The translations under genes were made by a program, and so were the position numbers. Positions 10,146-21,100 of a stretch of 64,000 bases of DNA are shown piece after piece. The first letter of the stretch is position 1; each line of letters starts with the position of its first letter. Below the pieces are notes generated by a model that saw only the letters and a program-made list of their open reading frames with translations, had not been told where the DNA came from and did not search any database. The DNA is from Mycosarcoma maydis (Eukaryota > Basidiomycota > Ustilaginomycetes > Ustilaginales): positions 434,001 to 498,000 of the forward strand of contig NC_026496.1 of NCBI RefSeq assembly GCF_000328475.2. Direction: 5' to 3'.

Positions 10146-11078
10146 TCATCTTCTGCTGTACATCAATCTGCCGGTTGTTCATCCACGCCCGTCCGTACAC
10201 CCAGCGAACGCTTCTGCTACCAAGCTGGTCAAGCACTGTCTCTGTTCCGCGCATCTTGCGTCCGTACACCGTCCTTCCAACCGCTTGCCTCGCTGCGTCT
10301 ACGTCTCGCTTCATTTCATTCTACTACCAACGTCCGTGACTACGCGCTTCATATCGCAACGTGCCTTGCAATCTGGACCCCGTTTCCATATCGACTCGAC
10401 CTTCGACGTGTCCGAGCTTCGCGTCCCGACCCACGCCTCTTTCGTCTTGTTCCAATCAACTTGTTCCGTAAGGCTTACCATCGCACAACAGGCCTAGTCT
10501 TTCAACGCAAACCTTGCTCCTGCTGCTGGTTGTCAGACGTCCAGCAACGCTCTATCCAACCAACTAGCCCAGCTTCATTTAGCATCACATCCGCGTGACC
10601 CACCCCTCAGAGCACATTTCTCCTTTGCGTTTCAACTCAAACGCACATCATCTCATAATCCTTTCATCTCACGCCGCTCGCACCTCTTGCCAGAAGCCTT
10701 GGCTCAACCATCCGTAATCGTGCGATTGCGCAGAACCGAATCCCCAGTACAGTTTACCCACACTCTGCCTCGACTCCTCGACCCCGCCCCGTAACCATCT
10801 CTGGCTCGGACTCTGACTCTGGCTCAGCTGCGGTGCATCTTTCTATCCCGCTTCGCTCCTCCCCATCACCTCACGCGCCATCGACTCTGGTCCACACCTA
10901 GTCCCGCTTCTTTGGCGCCAGTGTCGATCGGTTTGATCCTACATCACCGCATCCCGATCACCGCTGATCGGGTCGGCATCACCTCGGACAACAGTTCTTG
11001 TACCCGTGTCTACACCCGCCGTCCTCGCCATCGTCACCACACTCGAGTGAAATTAGACGTCCGGCCCGCGGATATAAG

Positions 11079-13889
11079 ATGGCTTCTGCGCCAACACCAG
11101 CTCCCTTGCCCACACAACCTTTGCTTTCTCACTTGGCAAGATCCACCTTGGGTGCTGCATTCGATCCTCGTACCATCTCTGCTTTGCCCTCGCCATCCTC
11201 TTCCTCTCGGCCTGCTTCCATCCACCACCGTGCCCACGTACATCACCTCACCATGTCGCCCTCGCCTTCGCATTCCTTTGCCGAGAATCCACGCGCATTC
11301 AACAACATCTCTTCAGCATACAACAAGCGCAACGGCACCCCCAACACTGCCACCACCTCTCGAACAGCCTTGGCCTCGGACGAGGCGCTACAGCACTCCT
11401 ATGCAGCTCGCAATTCGCCTCAGCGTATGCCTTCGCATACCGCGCCTCTACCGCCGCACCGTCCGCTTGATCCCATCCAGAGTCGCGTCTATGGTCTCAC
11501 AGCAGACTTGCGTGAGCCCAGCACACCGGCTGTCCACGCTCCAGCACTCGACGATGCCACCCGCATGGCGCGTCTGCTCAACGAGCAGAAACCCAACTTT
11601 AGCGTCGAGGTCTTTGCCTCGTCCTTTGATAACCGTGGCTATCCAGTCATCTCGGGTCGCGCCGCCACTGTACGCGGAATTGTACGCATGCCCGCCGCCA
11701 CCGGCTGCGACGTTCTCATGACCATCTCGGCGCATACAACCTCTGGATCGCCCGCAGCCGTGTGGCAAGGCATCGCACTGGCACCCTACTCGGCCGGCGG
11801 CGAAAAGACTGTCTTTGAGATCAAGGATCGTCTTGTCGCCAATTACGACCTTGTCAGGCCACGCGCCGCCTATGCACCCAAGAACGAAGAGATGATGGAG
11901 CCGCCGCAGCTCTCCCAGGATGATCTCGTGCTACCCATCCCTTTCCAAGTCCAGTTGCCACTCGGCAAATCCACGCGCTTCATCGACGGTGAAATGCAGG
12001 CTGTCCCCGTCTCGCTTCCACCCAGCTTTGAGATCAGCTCGAAACACGCTGCGCAGGAAAAGCGCGACATACGTTTGGCGACCAAGGGCAAGGCCAAAGT
12101 GCCCTTGGCCAAGGAACTCATCGAAAAGGGTTTCAGCAAGGTGTATCGCATCGGCTGTTACTATCAAGTCACCTGGACCCTCATTCGATCCAACAAGGAC
12201 AAGTCGAAAAAGTTTTCGAGCAAGTCGTCCAGGGAACCTGCCGAGGGCGACTCGTTGACGCTACCCTTTATCTTTCTCGGCGAGCCAACGAGCCTGCCAC
12301 CTCATCCGCCTACCTTGCCATCTTCGATCAGCCCAGATGTATTTCTGCTCCCAGACACAACGTTGGGCGATCAGTGGACTCTGCATCGATCCCAAGCAAA
12401 GTGGTCCGGATCCATGTTGAAAGCGTCTAGGAAGACGGTCGAGGTGGAGCTCCACATGCCCAATCCACCCGTGCTCCAGGCGCCTTCAGTGTTGCCGTTG
12501 ATGGTCGTCTTGCGACCCACTGATCCGACGCTGCTCTCGAACGTGCGCACAAGAGCTCCGAGCGAGACCTCGACAGCGCCCGGTTCTCCTGCCGTTGGAC
12601 AGGTCGACGACCCCATCGAAAGCATGTCTTCCCCCACCATGGCCTCGACCGCGTCCACCATGGCTGCATCGCCGCCTTTGTCTCAGCCTTTGCAGCAGCG
12701 CGATGCTGACACCGAATCGATCAAGACATCACGCAGCATCATGTCGAGATTCATCAAGCCTTCCGCCAGCTTGGCGCGCTTCCCAGCCTCGTCCTCTCGC
12801 AAGGGACCATCGAGCATTTTTAGCGGTCGACGACCCAACACGGCTCCCAGCTCCGGTAGCTCCGAGACGGGCATGACGGATGCCATGACCGATCGAACCT
12901 TTGTTGCTGCAGGTGCTCTTCCAGATCTGGTGAGCTTGGTGTGTGTCTCGCTGATTCAGACGACGTTTAGCAGCAACGACAACATCAACGATGGACCAGA
13001 ACATCGCAGAAAGTTGCTCTCCGTCGCCGATCTCGAAGAAGTGGACGTGCACGCGTTACTCGTCAACTCGGACTCTTCGGGTAGCCAGGCAGGTTCTCGA
13101 CCGGGCTCAAGCAGGTCGCCGGAAGACATGGCGCAGATCAACGAGGCGGCAGCCGCTGCGAAAGCTGCCGGCGTGCGTGTGCTGGTGGGCTCGTTGAAGG
13201 TGGCCGGCAGCACACCGCCCAGTTTCCGCTGTCACGGGTTGGAAGTCAAGTATGCGCTCAAGGTGGATCTCTTGCCTGCGAATCGGTACGGCGGTAGCGA
13301 TGGTGTAGAGAAGGCGATGCGCAGTCTAGGTATCGGTGGTAGAAGTCGTGGATTTTCGGATGGCATAAGCACTACAGCTTCGATGCACACACAGACGCAG
13401 TTCACTTCGCTCTCTGGCGATGCAAACAGCCCACCGACGACGCCGCCGAACCTCATGTCGCCAGTCATGTTTGGCACGCGCTCGCCCGAAGGTCCTGCTT
13501 CGCGCGCGTTCTCGCGCACCACCGGCAGCCGAAACGCGTCGCCTCTGAATGGTCAGAATGTCGGAATGGCCATCTCTACGACGGACGAAAGCGCAGTAAC
13601 TGCCGACGCAGCTGAAGCACACGAACATGGACGTGCGCCCATCGCACCTTACCCCAACGCCTACCCGCAACACCAGCTGCCACAGCAGACTACTAGACCA
13701 ACCGCGTCCGTCTACAGCTCTGTCAGGTCAGGCTGGGGAAGCGCCTCCATGTCTGACGCTTCAGGCATGCAGAGTAGCATCTACATGAGCGAATGGGGTA
13801 GGGACAGGAAGACCGTAAGCAAGATCAACAAGACCATCGGCGAGATGTGGCTGGATATACGGCTGGTCAGGGGATATGGCGCGTATTGA
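11079..13889 (+). CDS. Arrestin-like domain protein, function unknown
   Basis: The chosen start is the ATG at 11079 (936 residues); the frame extends 27 codons further upstream, but that part reads as leader. After ~170 disordered residues comes a beta-rich region (about residues 175-430) beginning NFSVEVFASSFDNRGYPV and containing RAATVRGIVRMPA and GCYYQVTWTLI, which looks like a fungal arrestin-N/arrestin-related sandwich. A second beta-rich part (residues ~440-500 and 600-780) is interrupted by Ser/Thr-rich inserts. The tail is low complexity. Arrestin-related adaptors recruit Rsp5 ubiquitin ligase to membrane transporters, but I see no PPxY motif, so that role is uncertain. The fold assignment is by pattern only; it could be another beta-sandwich family. 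Confidence 0.75.
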   Translation: MASAPTPAPLPTQPLLSHLARSTLGAAFDPRTISALPSPSSSSRPASIHHRAHVHHLTMSPSPSHSFAENPRAFNNISSAYNKRNGTPNTATTSRTALASDEALQHSYAARNSPQRMPSHTAPLPPHRPLDPIQSRVYGLTADLREPSTPAVHAPALDDATRMARLLNEQKPNFSVEVFASSFDNRGYPVISGRAATVRGIVRMPAATGCDVLMTISAHTTSGSPAAVWQGIALAPYSAGGEKTVFEIKDRLVANYDLVRPRAAYAPKNEEMMEPPQLSQDDLVLPIPFQVQLPLGKSTRFIDGEMQAVPVSLPPSFEISSKHAAQEKRDIRLATKGKAKVPLAKELIEKGFSKVYRIGCYYQVTWTLIRSNKDKSKKFSSKSSREPAEGDSLTLPFIFLGEPTSLPPHPPTLPSSISPDVFLLPDTTLGDQWTLHRSQAKWSGSMLKASRKTVEVELHMPNPPVLQAPSVLPLMVVLRPTDPTLLSNVRTRAPSETSTAPGSPAVGQVDDPIESMSSPTMASTASTMAASPPLSQPLQQRDADTESIKTSRSIMSRFIKPSASLARFPASSSRKGPSSIFSGRRPNTAPSSGSSETGMTDAMTDRTFVAAGALPDLVSLVCVSLIQTTFSSNDNINDGPEHRRKLLSVADLEEVDVHALLVNSDSSGSQAGSRPGSSRSPEDMAQINEAAAAAKAAGVRVLVGSLKVAGSTPPSFRCHGLEVKYALKVDLLPANRYGGSDGVEKAMRSLGIGGRSRGFSDGISTTASMHTQTQFTSLSGDANSPPTTPPNLMSPVMFGTRSPEGPASRAFSRTTGSRNASPLNGQNVGMAISTTDESAVTADAAEAHEHGRAPIAPYPNAYPQHQLPQQTTRPTASVYSSVRSGWGSASMSDASGMQSSIYMSEWGRDRKTVSKINKTIGEMWLDIRLVRGYGAY

Positions 13890-15970
13890 GTCTAGCTCGA
13901 ATGGCGGTGTTGACCCCGACAAGCGGTCGAAACATGGTCGCGTTTGTCGTCAATCTAATCAGTTACAGTACATGCGTTTGCTATAGCATAAATGTGATTT
14001 GGCGTCGTTTTCAGAGAGGATCAGCTGTTTCGAGAGCTTGTAAGCGTGGACCTGTGAGTCTGTGAGTCTGTGAGTTGGATGAGGCTCTCGTGCAGCTAGC
14101 TTAACAGAGCAACTCTATCAGCACGCAGCCGAAAACGCACGACCAACACAGAGGTGTTCAACATTCACGATTTGTCCTAAGTGTGATCTAAGCTAGGTTA
14201 CGAGTTGTCTGCGGTTATCAGTCATTTGCCACATGACTTGCTATGAAACCCAGTCTGTGAAAGGCCGATAGTTACACTTGTTGACTTGCGATGAAACCCA
14301 GACTGTGTAAGGCTGATAGTTACACTTGTTGACTTGCTATGAAACCCAGACTGTGAAAGGCCGATAGCTATACTTGTTCGTAACTGAGTCATCTGCGGCC
14401 ATAGAGACATGAAAATACCGCATCCCGTTCGATCTGCGCAGTCAAGCATGTCGTCGCCTAGTCAGTACTGCGGTGGGGGACCACGCGGGAATCCTAGGTG
14501 CTGCAGTTCTCTTTTTTTTTTCTTCTTGACTTCTTGAATCATCGACAGATTGTTCGGCCAGCTTCTTGGTTGTTGGTGAGTTCCGCATTGCTTCGGTTTC
14601 ATCCCGTTGGAGGCGCTCACCTTTTTCGCCCAACGATGTCGTCTGCTACGACGTCACGTGGTCCTTCAGACATCTCAAGTGGTATAGGGGCATCAGCTTG
14701 TGTGGTCCTTTAAGCGGGTCGTCGTTTCTTGATACGCTCGGTTTGGTGGCAGAAAAAACTCAACACAGCGCGATATCGTCTCCAAAACAGCATTGCTTTA
14801 CAAGAAGCTACTTAGACCATGGTCTCAAGCAGTCTCACATCCTTGAGAGCATAAGGGGGCAGACGGGTTCAACAAGCATTCGGTCTGGCAGAATGTGATC
14901 TCGTCTAGTGACAAGGGTTGTAACAGGGAGCAAGTCTTAGCGGCTTTCGACTGGCCAAGTGGTTCAGAGCCGTGTACCGGATGTCCGAGTCGAAGTGCAA
15001 GGAAGCGACTTTGACCTCGGTCTGAGCACACCACGCCCGCTCTGAGCGAGTGAGAGATGCGGCATCAACACAAAGCTTGCGTCCACGGTCTGTGCACACG
15101 CACTCAGAGTGTGCACCTGCGCAATCTCGAATCACGAATGCTTCAAGTGTCGATCTGAACACAATCACGAACCCCTCTTGCCACAACCAAAGAGCCTTTG
15201 CAGCTGCCCGCTTGGTCCTCCGGCACTGCAAAGTACGAACCATGATGATGCTGAGAGAGAGTGTCTGTGCCTGCGTGGAGAAGCGGAAAGCGGCATGAGG
15301 AGATACTCTGTCGCTGTTGGGGGATACTTTTAGATACCGTCAACACGCAGTATGACTGAAGAGACTGTCAAGAGGCAGCATTTTGTTCCTTATTCCTTTT
15401 TGCTCTTGCTTTTTCTCGTTGTGTTGACACGGACCATGAATTCAGTTACGAGCCTTAGCTGAAGAAGCGTTGAAAATGAGCGCTGCCCCTGTGTCCTAAG
15501 CTACAGTAAGACGGCTTAAGGTAAAACATACTCGTGACTGTGCTTGAACACCCCTAACTCGTGATTGAGTGCCAAGTGCGTCACACGGCGCGCGTTGCTG
15601 CAGCAAGGACCCTGGATTCTCCATTCTCCACATGAATTCATGATTCGTGATTGTGATTTTCGTGGAAGCATCACGCATGGACACAGCCGACGAGGAGCTA
15701 ACTCACGATGTGACTCACTCGTGACTTTGACTGCTCAAGAGCGGCAGAGACCAGAAAATCGAGGAAAAGGCACCTTCCAAAACTCACAGCCAATCCACAC
15801 TTGACAGGCTCCACGCTCACACGTCACTTTCGACTGAGCTTCAACGTCACTTATAATAAGGCAGATCATCCACCATGCCTCCATCCAAGTCACCTCACTG
15901 TCGATCGCATCGCTGTCAGCCGCGTCCATAGACAAAGTTGCTGTTTCCCTGCGCAGCAAGACCTGACACA
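13890..15970. other. Intergenic region with a 48-bp tandem repeat
   Basis: No gene recognised. It contains three 48-bp tandem copies (14235-14378), a T-rich run near 14510-14525, a perfect 8-bp hairpin at 15092-15116 and scattered heptamer units (about 15128-15140, 15640-15655). Confidence 0.6.
14235..14378. repeat. 48-bp tandem repeat, three copies
   Basis: Copies start at 14235, 14283 and 14331, each beginning GACTTGC, and differ at only a few positions. Because 48 is divisible by 3, all three are open on the minus strand as a 16-residue repeat. Confidence 0.9.
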
Positions 15971-18052
15971 ATGCCCATGTCGGTGCAGAACCCACTCGAA
16001 CTGCCACTGCCTGTGGTGGTGGATACTCTACTACCTATGCTATCGGATCGCGACTTGGCCTCACTGCGATGCGTCTCCAAGCATGCCAAGTTGCTTGTCG
16101 AAGACGAGGTGCTATGGAAACGCAAAGTGCTGGCCGACTTTACTTTTCCCGCGTATGCAACTGCTCGTATGGGCGGTTGGTATCGCCTCTACACCGGACT
16201 CAGCAACCCTGACATCTATGTCTGGGGTCAGGATAGCAATGGTCGACTTGGCATCACGAGACACGAGCGTTCTCAACAGATGCGCGCCCATCTCACAAAT
16301 ATCAGCGCAGGTATCCCTTACCCGATCAAGCTCACCTCGATGAGTGCTTCGCGACTCGGTGCATCAGAAGGCCAAGAGCAGCCCGCGGGCGCCGTGGTCG
16401 AGATCATCGCCGGAGGTTGGTCATTCCATGCTCGAACCTCGACGGGCCAAGTGTGGGCTTGGGGCACAATGAATGGTGAAGTAAGCGCAACTTCGATCGA
16501 TACCCTATGTCACCCGGGCAAAGTGGTATCCACGCCACAGCCGATAAAAAATCTGCCGCCAATCCGATCGCTTTCGGGCGGACGCCATCACGCCGTTGCG
16601 CTGTCTCATGACAACCGGCTTTTGGAATGGTCAGCGTGGGGTACCATTTGGGAGCACGTCGGCTTTCCAGCTCATCTCATCGCTCCTCCAAACTCCAAGA
16701 CTAGCATCACAAGTCAGAACGACATTGTACCCATCACCAACGTCAAACAGCTCGAAGCCGGGTGGTATTTCTCAGCGATCCTCACGCAGACGGGCGAAAT
16801 CTGGCTGTGGCGCACAAATTGGAGCCAAGCTGTTTTTCGCGGCTACCAGACGGCCGAAGAACCAGCGTCGCCCTCTGCGCCTGGCGGCGCCCACACCAAG
16901 ACGTGGCGACTCGATATCACTCCTGTTCGATTGCCACCAATCGTCCTCGACGCTGAGCAGCAAGAGCGAGAGCATCTTGCCAACAAAGTCGTACAGATCG
17001 CAGCAGGAGAAGACTTCATCGTTGCTCTGACACAAGCTGGAACGTTGCACAGACTCGATATGAGTCACTATCGGACGCGGGAAGAGGATGGTCTTGTGAA
17101 TCAACAACTTTTTGACCACTTGCATCGTGAGCATCGTGATGGTGTCGAGACGCATGCGCAGTCTGGACGCTTGCTAGATTTGACGTCTCGCTTTCACGTG
17201 TTTCTCGAGTCTCGAGCAAAGTGGGAGAGGCTGGCAGCTTTTGAAGATCCACAGGGTCTGCCGGGTTTCGACTCTGCGTGGCTGAAAGATGGGCGAGGAG
17301 CCCAAGGAAGCGTGGGCGGCATTTCGCACATTTCGGCGCAATTTCGGACATTTGTCGTTTTCCACACTGTCAAGCCAGCCAAACGGCCGCAATGGCGGGA
17401 TGGGCAGCCAGCAGTGCTGGAAACCGACCAGGACGCACAGACGCTTGTGTTGCTGGGATCGTCCATGTCGGCGTCTCCCGAGCTAATCCCACAACTGCAG
17501 GCTCGCGGCGTAATCAAAGTGACCATGGGCGACTATCATTATGGAGCGCTGACGCAGAAGGGCGAGATTCTCACATGGGGGTCGTTCAGCAAGGGTGCGT
17601 TGGGCAACTGGCATCCACCGTGGGCGTCGGCGAATCAGTCCACCGAGGCGGATCAACTACCAGCGTGCGATCAAGCCGAGCTAGCCGAGCAAGCCGACCA
17701 AGATGAGCAACGCTCGTTTTCGAACCTCGTTCCGCTCCCTCGGGTCTCGCGTGGCGGTGAACAGAGAGGTGCTTTCCAGCCCAGAATCGGGTTCGCCGCA
17801 CGTCCAAGAGTTGGCACCGCTCCTCGCGCACAAATGCGCACATCAGCCGCGCGCCCCAATTACCAGTCCGAGCAGGACGTTGCTATGCCGACACCCATCA
17901 GCATCGTCGCTCACGCGCAGCATGGCGCACAGAGTAAGAAGCTCACTCCGGTTGCGTTCGATATCGCATTTGCCGGATGGCATTCCTCAGCGCTCGTCAT
18001 GCAGGCACCCGATGTTTCTCCAACGCTCCCGATCCAGCGCAGTGGATGCTGA
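15971..18052 (+). CDS. F-box protein with RCC1-type repeats (Saf1-like)
   Basis: The start is the ATG at 15971, giving 693 residues; the 11 codons upstream in frame are not conserved in type. The N-terminal ~50 residues form an F-box (NPLELPLPVVVDTLLPMLS ... LRCVSKHAKLLVEDEVLWKRK), the Skp1-binding module of SCF ubiquitin ligases. RCC1-like blades follow, with repeats such as IYVWGQDSNGRLGI, GQVWAWGTMNGE, GEIWLWRTNW and GEILTWGSFSKGALG, and a last blade at the C-terminus (FAGWHSSALVM). The order matches S. cerevisiae Saf1, which uses its propeller to choose substrates. A disordered insertion of ~110 residues (about 560-670) interrupts the propeller near its end. The substrate is unknown. Confidence 0.88.
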   Translation: MPMSVQNPLELPLPVVVDTLLPMLSDRDLASLRCVSKHAKLLVEDEVLWKRKVLADFTFPAYATARMGGWYRLYTGLSNPDIYVWGQDSNGRLGITRHERSQQMRAHLTNISAGIPYPIKLTSMSASRLGASEGQEQPAGAVVEIIAGGWSFHARTSTGQVWAWGTMNGEVSATSIDTLCHPGKVVSTPQPIKNLPPIRSLSGGRHHAVALSHDNRLLEWSAWGTIWEHVGFPAHLIAPPNSKTSITSQNDIVPITNVKQLEAGWYFSAILTQTGEIWLWRTNWSQAVFRGYQTAEEPASPSAPGGAHTKTWRLDITPVRLPPIVLDAEQQEREHLANKVVQIAAGEDFIVALTQAGTLHRLDMSHYRTREEDGLVNQQLFDHLHREHRDGVETHAQSGRLLDLTSRFHVFLESRAKWERLAAFEDPQGLPGFDSAWLKDGRGAQGSVGGISHISAQFRTFVVFHTVKPAKRPQWRDGQPAVLETDQDAQTLVLLGSSMSASPELIPQLQARGVIKVTMGDYHYGALTQKGEILTWGSFSKGALGNWHPPWASANQSTEADQLPACDQAELAEQADQDEQRSFSNLVPLPRVSRGGEQRGAFQPRIGFAARPRVGTAPRAQMRTSAARPNYQSEQDVAMPTPISIVAHAQHGAQSKKLTPVAFDIAFAGWHSSALVMQAPDVSPTLPIQRSGC

Positions 18053-18194
18053 TAGACAAGCGCCAGTGCGCCAAGAGTGACACGTTCAGCACACGTGTAT
18101 AGTACGCTGTATGATGGTGAAATCGTATTTCGATCAGGGATCACAGCTGTTGAATGGCTGCGAGGCTCAGTCACGGGCAGTGCAGGGGCGTGTG

Positions 18195-21100
18195 TCAGGC
18201 GTGTTGAGCGATGCTCGGATGGCGGGCGTGCGGAGGACGGTGGCGCGCAAGGCACGGTTGCGACGGAGGCGTGCACGACGCGTGGTCGAGCGGCGCGGCG
18301 AGCGCACTGTGTTTGTGCGACGACGCTTCGCTGTTGGTAGCGACGAGTTTGGGGAATGCGCGGCGCGGCGTGCGTTCGGTAGGCGTGGTGCTGGCCGTAT
18401 CGACGCTCGAGGTGCCCGTGGTGGAGCGTGTGCATGGCGCAAAGTGCACAGGGCTCGACGCTTCCACCGACGGCGCGTCGCTGGGTTTGGCAAAGGCGGT
18501 GAGCGTCGAGTCGCCGCGAACGTCGCGAGCGCCGCGGTTGGCGTCGGTATCGGGTGCGCCACCAGGACCGGCGCTACCAGAGTTGCCACCGGAGTTGCCA
18601 CCGGAACCTGACCCTCCGCGATCACTCGAACCTCCTTGGTCACCAGCTCCACCAGCACCACCAGCTCCAGTACCACCAGCTCCACCGGTCCCACCGGTCC
18701 CAGCACCTCCAGCACCCCCCTCACCGCCCATCTGCTGGCTTACCCATCGCTCGCCCGTCACCGCGTCTTCCTCCTCGATCTCGCTCGCACTATCCTCCTT
18801 CCTCGTCTGACTCAACCGCGTCAGCGTCGCCAACAAACTCGACATGTACCCAAACCCAGTCGTCACACCGCGACTGCTTGTGCGGTTCAACAAGGCGGTG
18901 ACCACGTAGATAATCTTGTCGATCAGACTCTGTCCGTTGCTCGCCAGAGCGTCGAGCGGGAGGTTGTTGAACGTGCGCAGCAGATTCGCGGCTGCTTCCT
19001 GCCATACTTGGCTGTGCACATCTTCGGGAGCGCACGAGGCGAGCGCGAGGTGCGACGGTTGTCGAAGTTTCAGCTCGCGGATGCGTGTGGTGACCATATC
19101 GCGGTACTCGGTCAGCAGGAAGCGCACGAGTGATTCCGTGGTCACGATATTGGCGTGCAGTGTGCACATGGGCGACAGCACCGGCGTCGACGACGCCGAC
19201 GCCGGCGGCGGCGAAGGCCGGAACACATTCACCATGTCCATCATGGTCAGGCTGGCAGCGCGCGCCTCGACGCCGGTGCGCATGCGTGGCGTGCGCACAG
19301 CCAGTGGAGCGAGACCGTGGTGCGCAGGCTGTCCACGCTCTACACCGGCACCTGCAGCCATTGCACCGCCATACCTCGTCGACATATTGGCCTCGCAAGC
19401 ACCGCCAGCTCGTGGCGAGTGCGTCGACGAAGAGTTGTTCGAACTGCGTGCTTCCGCGTTCGGCAGGCCGTCGCGTGTAAACGTCTCGGCCGGCCATGGC
19501 CATGGCGATGTGCCACTCACATGGTTGCCTAGCGCTGTTTGAGTGGCGGCATCAAATCCGATTGCTTGCAACAGCGGCGCATGCTGCTCATGCTGCGCAT
19601 GCTGGCCATGCGCAGAAACCGTCACGAGCGCAGGAAGCGCACTGCCAGGTCGACGAATCGGTTCAGGCGGTGAATGCGTGTAGATCGGATTTCGCAGTTC
19701 TTCCGGCATATCGTCGATGGCCTCCTGCAGCCTGCGCAGTACATCGGCGAGGTAGCGGATGCGTGATCTAGCCACCGAAAGATCGTCGATAGGAAATCGT
19801 CGATCGCGGCGGTACGACTCGAGCAGCTCGAGCATCACCTGGTGCAATCGCGTCACGATCAGGAAACCATGAAGCACGCTCGGAGATCTTTGGATGTGGC
19901 CAGGCCGCGCCAGCGCCTCCTCATCGACCGCAAGCGGAAGATCGACGCACGCATCGATAGCATGAATCAGCGCTGGCTCGTTTTCCAGCATGGCGATCGT
20001 AGTGGAGCTGCCGTGCAGCACCCAAAACAGGCGCTTTCGCAGCTCGTTTTCCACCGCGTTCGCCGTCGGTGCTTGGTAGTACGCAAACGACGACGCATCC
20101 AGACCGTACGGCGCAGCACCTCTCCTCGAATCGTCCTTGCGCTCGTCGTGCAGACCTAGCGTGTACGCCACTCGCACAGCCTCAGCGAGCACCGCTTTGC
20201 CCGCGTTGACCTTGCCCACGGTGCCCAGATAGATGTGATCGCAGTACAGCGTGCTGACGTGAAGCAGCTGCGGAGGGTCGTATACGCGAGGCTGCATCCT
20301 GCGCGATGTGAGATGGCAGATGCGATGCAATCTTCGGTAGAACGCCCAGGGCGCAGGAATCACAGTCCTGGGGCATTGGATCAGCGTGTACGACGTGAGG
20401 CTGAGCACAAACGCGAAAAACGCCTGGTCGCGTTCGTCTCTGCGATTCAGCAGGTCGTGGCTGAACGAAGGACGATCCACGATCGGCAGCAACGGCCACA
20501 GGTAGTGAAAGTACAGCGAGATGATCGCCAGAAACGTCTGGCGTGGCGCAATGTTGTCAAGCGACCGCGGCCCGAGCACAGGTCCCACAGACACGTCGCA
20601 AAGACTGCGTGCTTGCTTGTTTTTCTGACTGGTGGCGCTACAGGTATCGGCGTGCGCTTGTGTGTTTAGAGGCGCGAAGCTACCAGATCCATCAAAGCAA
20701 TGACCTTGCTGTTGCTGATGAGAGGGGATAGGTATTTGTTGAGGTTGGTGATTCTGCTGGTTTGGTTCCTGTGTGCTGTGTTGATGGGTCTGTGGCAAGG
20801 TCGCTGACATTGGCACTGGCGATGACACGCGGGAGAAGGAAGGAATCGGAAGAGGCAGTGGCGCTGCGCGAGTGTCGGTGCCAGCAAGGCCAGCTGCCAC
20901 CTCGAAGGACTGAATGTGATCGACGAGCGCTGCTGCGCGATGCTGTTGCTGTTGCTGTTGTTGGTGTGGGTGCTCTTGAGCTTGGGTTTGCTGATGGGGT
21001 TGCGGCTGCGTGTGAAGCATGGATGCGAGCGGGGCCGCGGAGCGTGAGCTTCCTGCATCGGAACGCGGCTGGCCATGCCACGACGAACCTGCGTAGCTGC

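Larger units (their letters stand above)
8332..11078. other. Long intergenic region, probably including the 5' UTR of the arrestin-like gene
   Basis: About 2.7 kb without a recognisable protein. It contains heptamer units near 8466-8492, 8903-8922, 9119-9133, 9172-9185, 9480-9495 and 9931-9960, a C3-4A3-4 tract at 8757-8807, a GACT repeat at 9842-9880 and an ATC/GTC tract at 10107-10145. From about 10000 to 11078 the + strand is strongly C/T-rich, as in fungal promoters and leaders. ORFs of 100-190 residues here are low-complexity Ser/His-rich readings. Confidence 0.6.

Noticed and set aside
9878..10497. ORFs of 153 and 193 residues upstream of the arrestin-like gene
   Set aside because: Low-complexity Ser/His/Val readings of C/T-rich leader and heptamer DNA; they overlap each other and show no domain.
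10912..11721. 269-residue ORF overlapping the arrestin-like start
   Set aside because: Frame shadow, Pro/Arg/His-rich, overlapping a better supported gene.
14222..14449. 75-residue repeat ORF as a gene
   Set aside because: Consists only of the 48-bp minisatellite; no transcript or homology evidence, so kept as a repeat.
18111..18611. 166-residue Arg/Ala-rich ORF opposite the Zn2Cys6 gene
   Set aside because: Antisense shadow of the 3' part of the factor.
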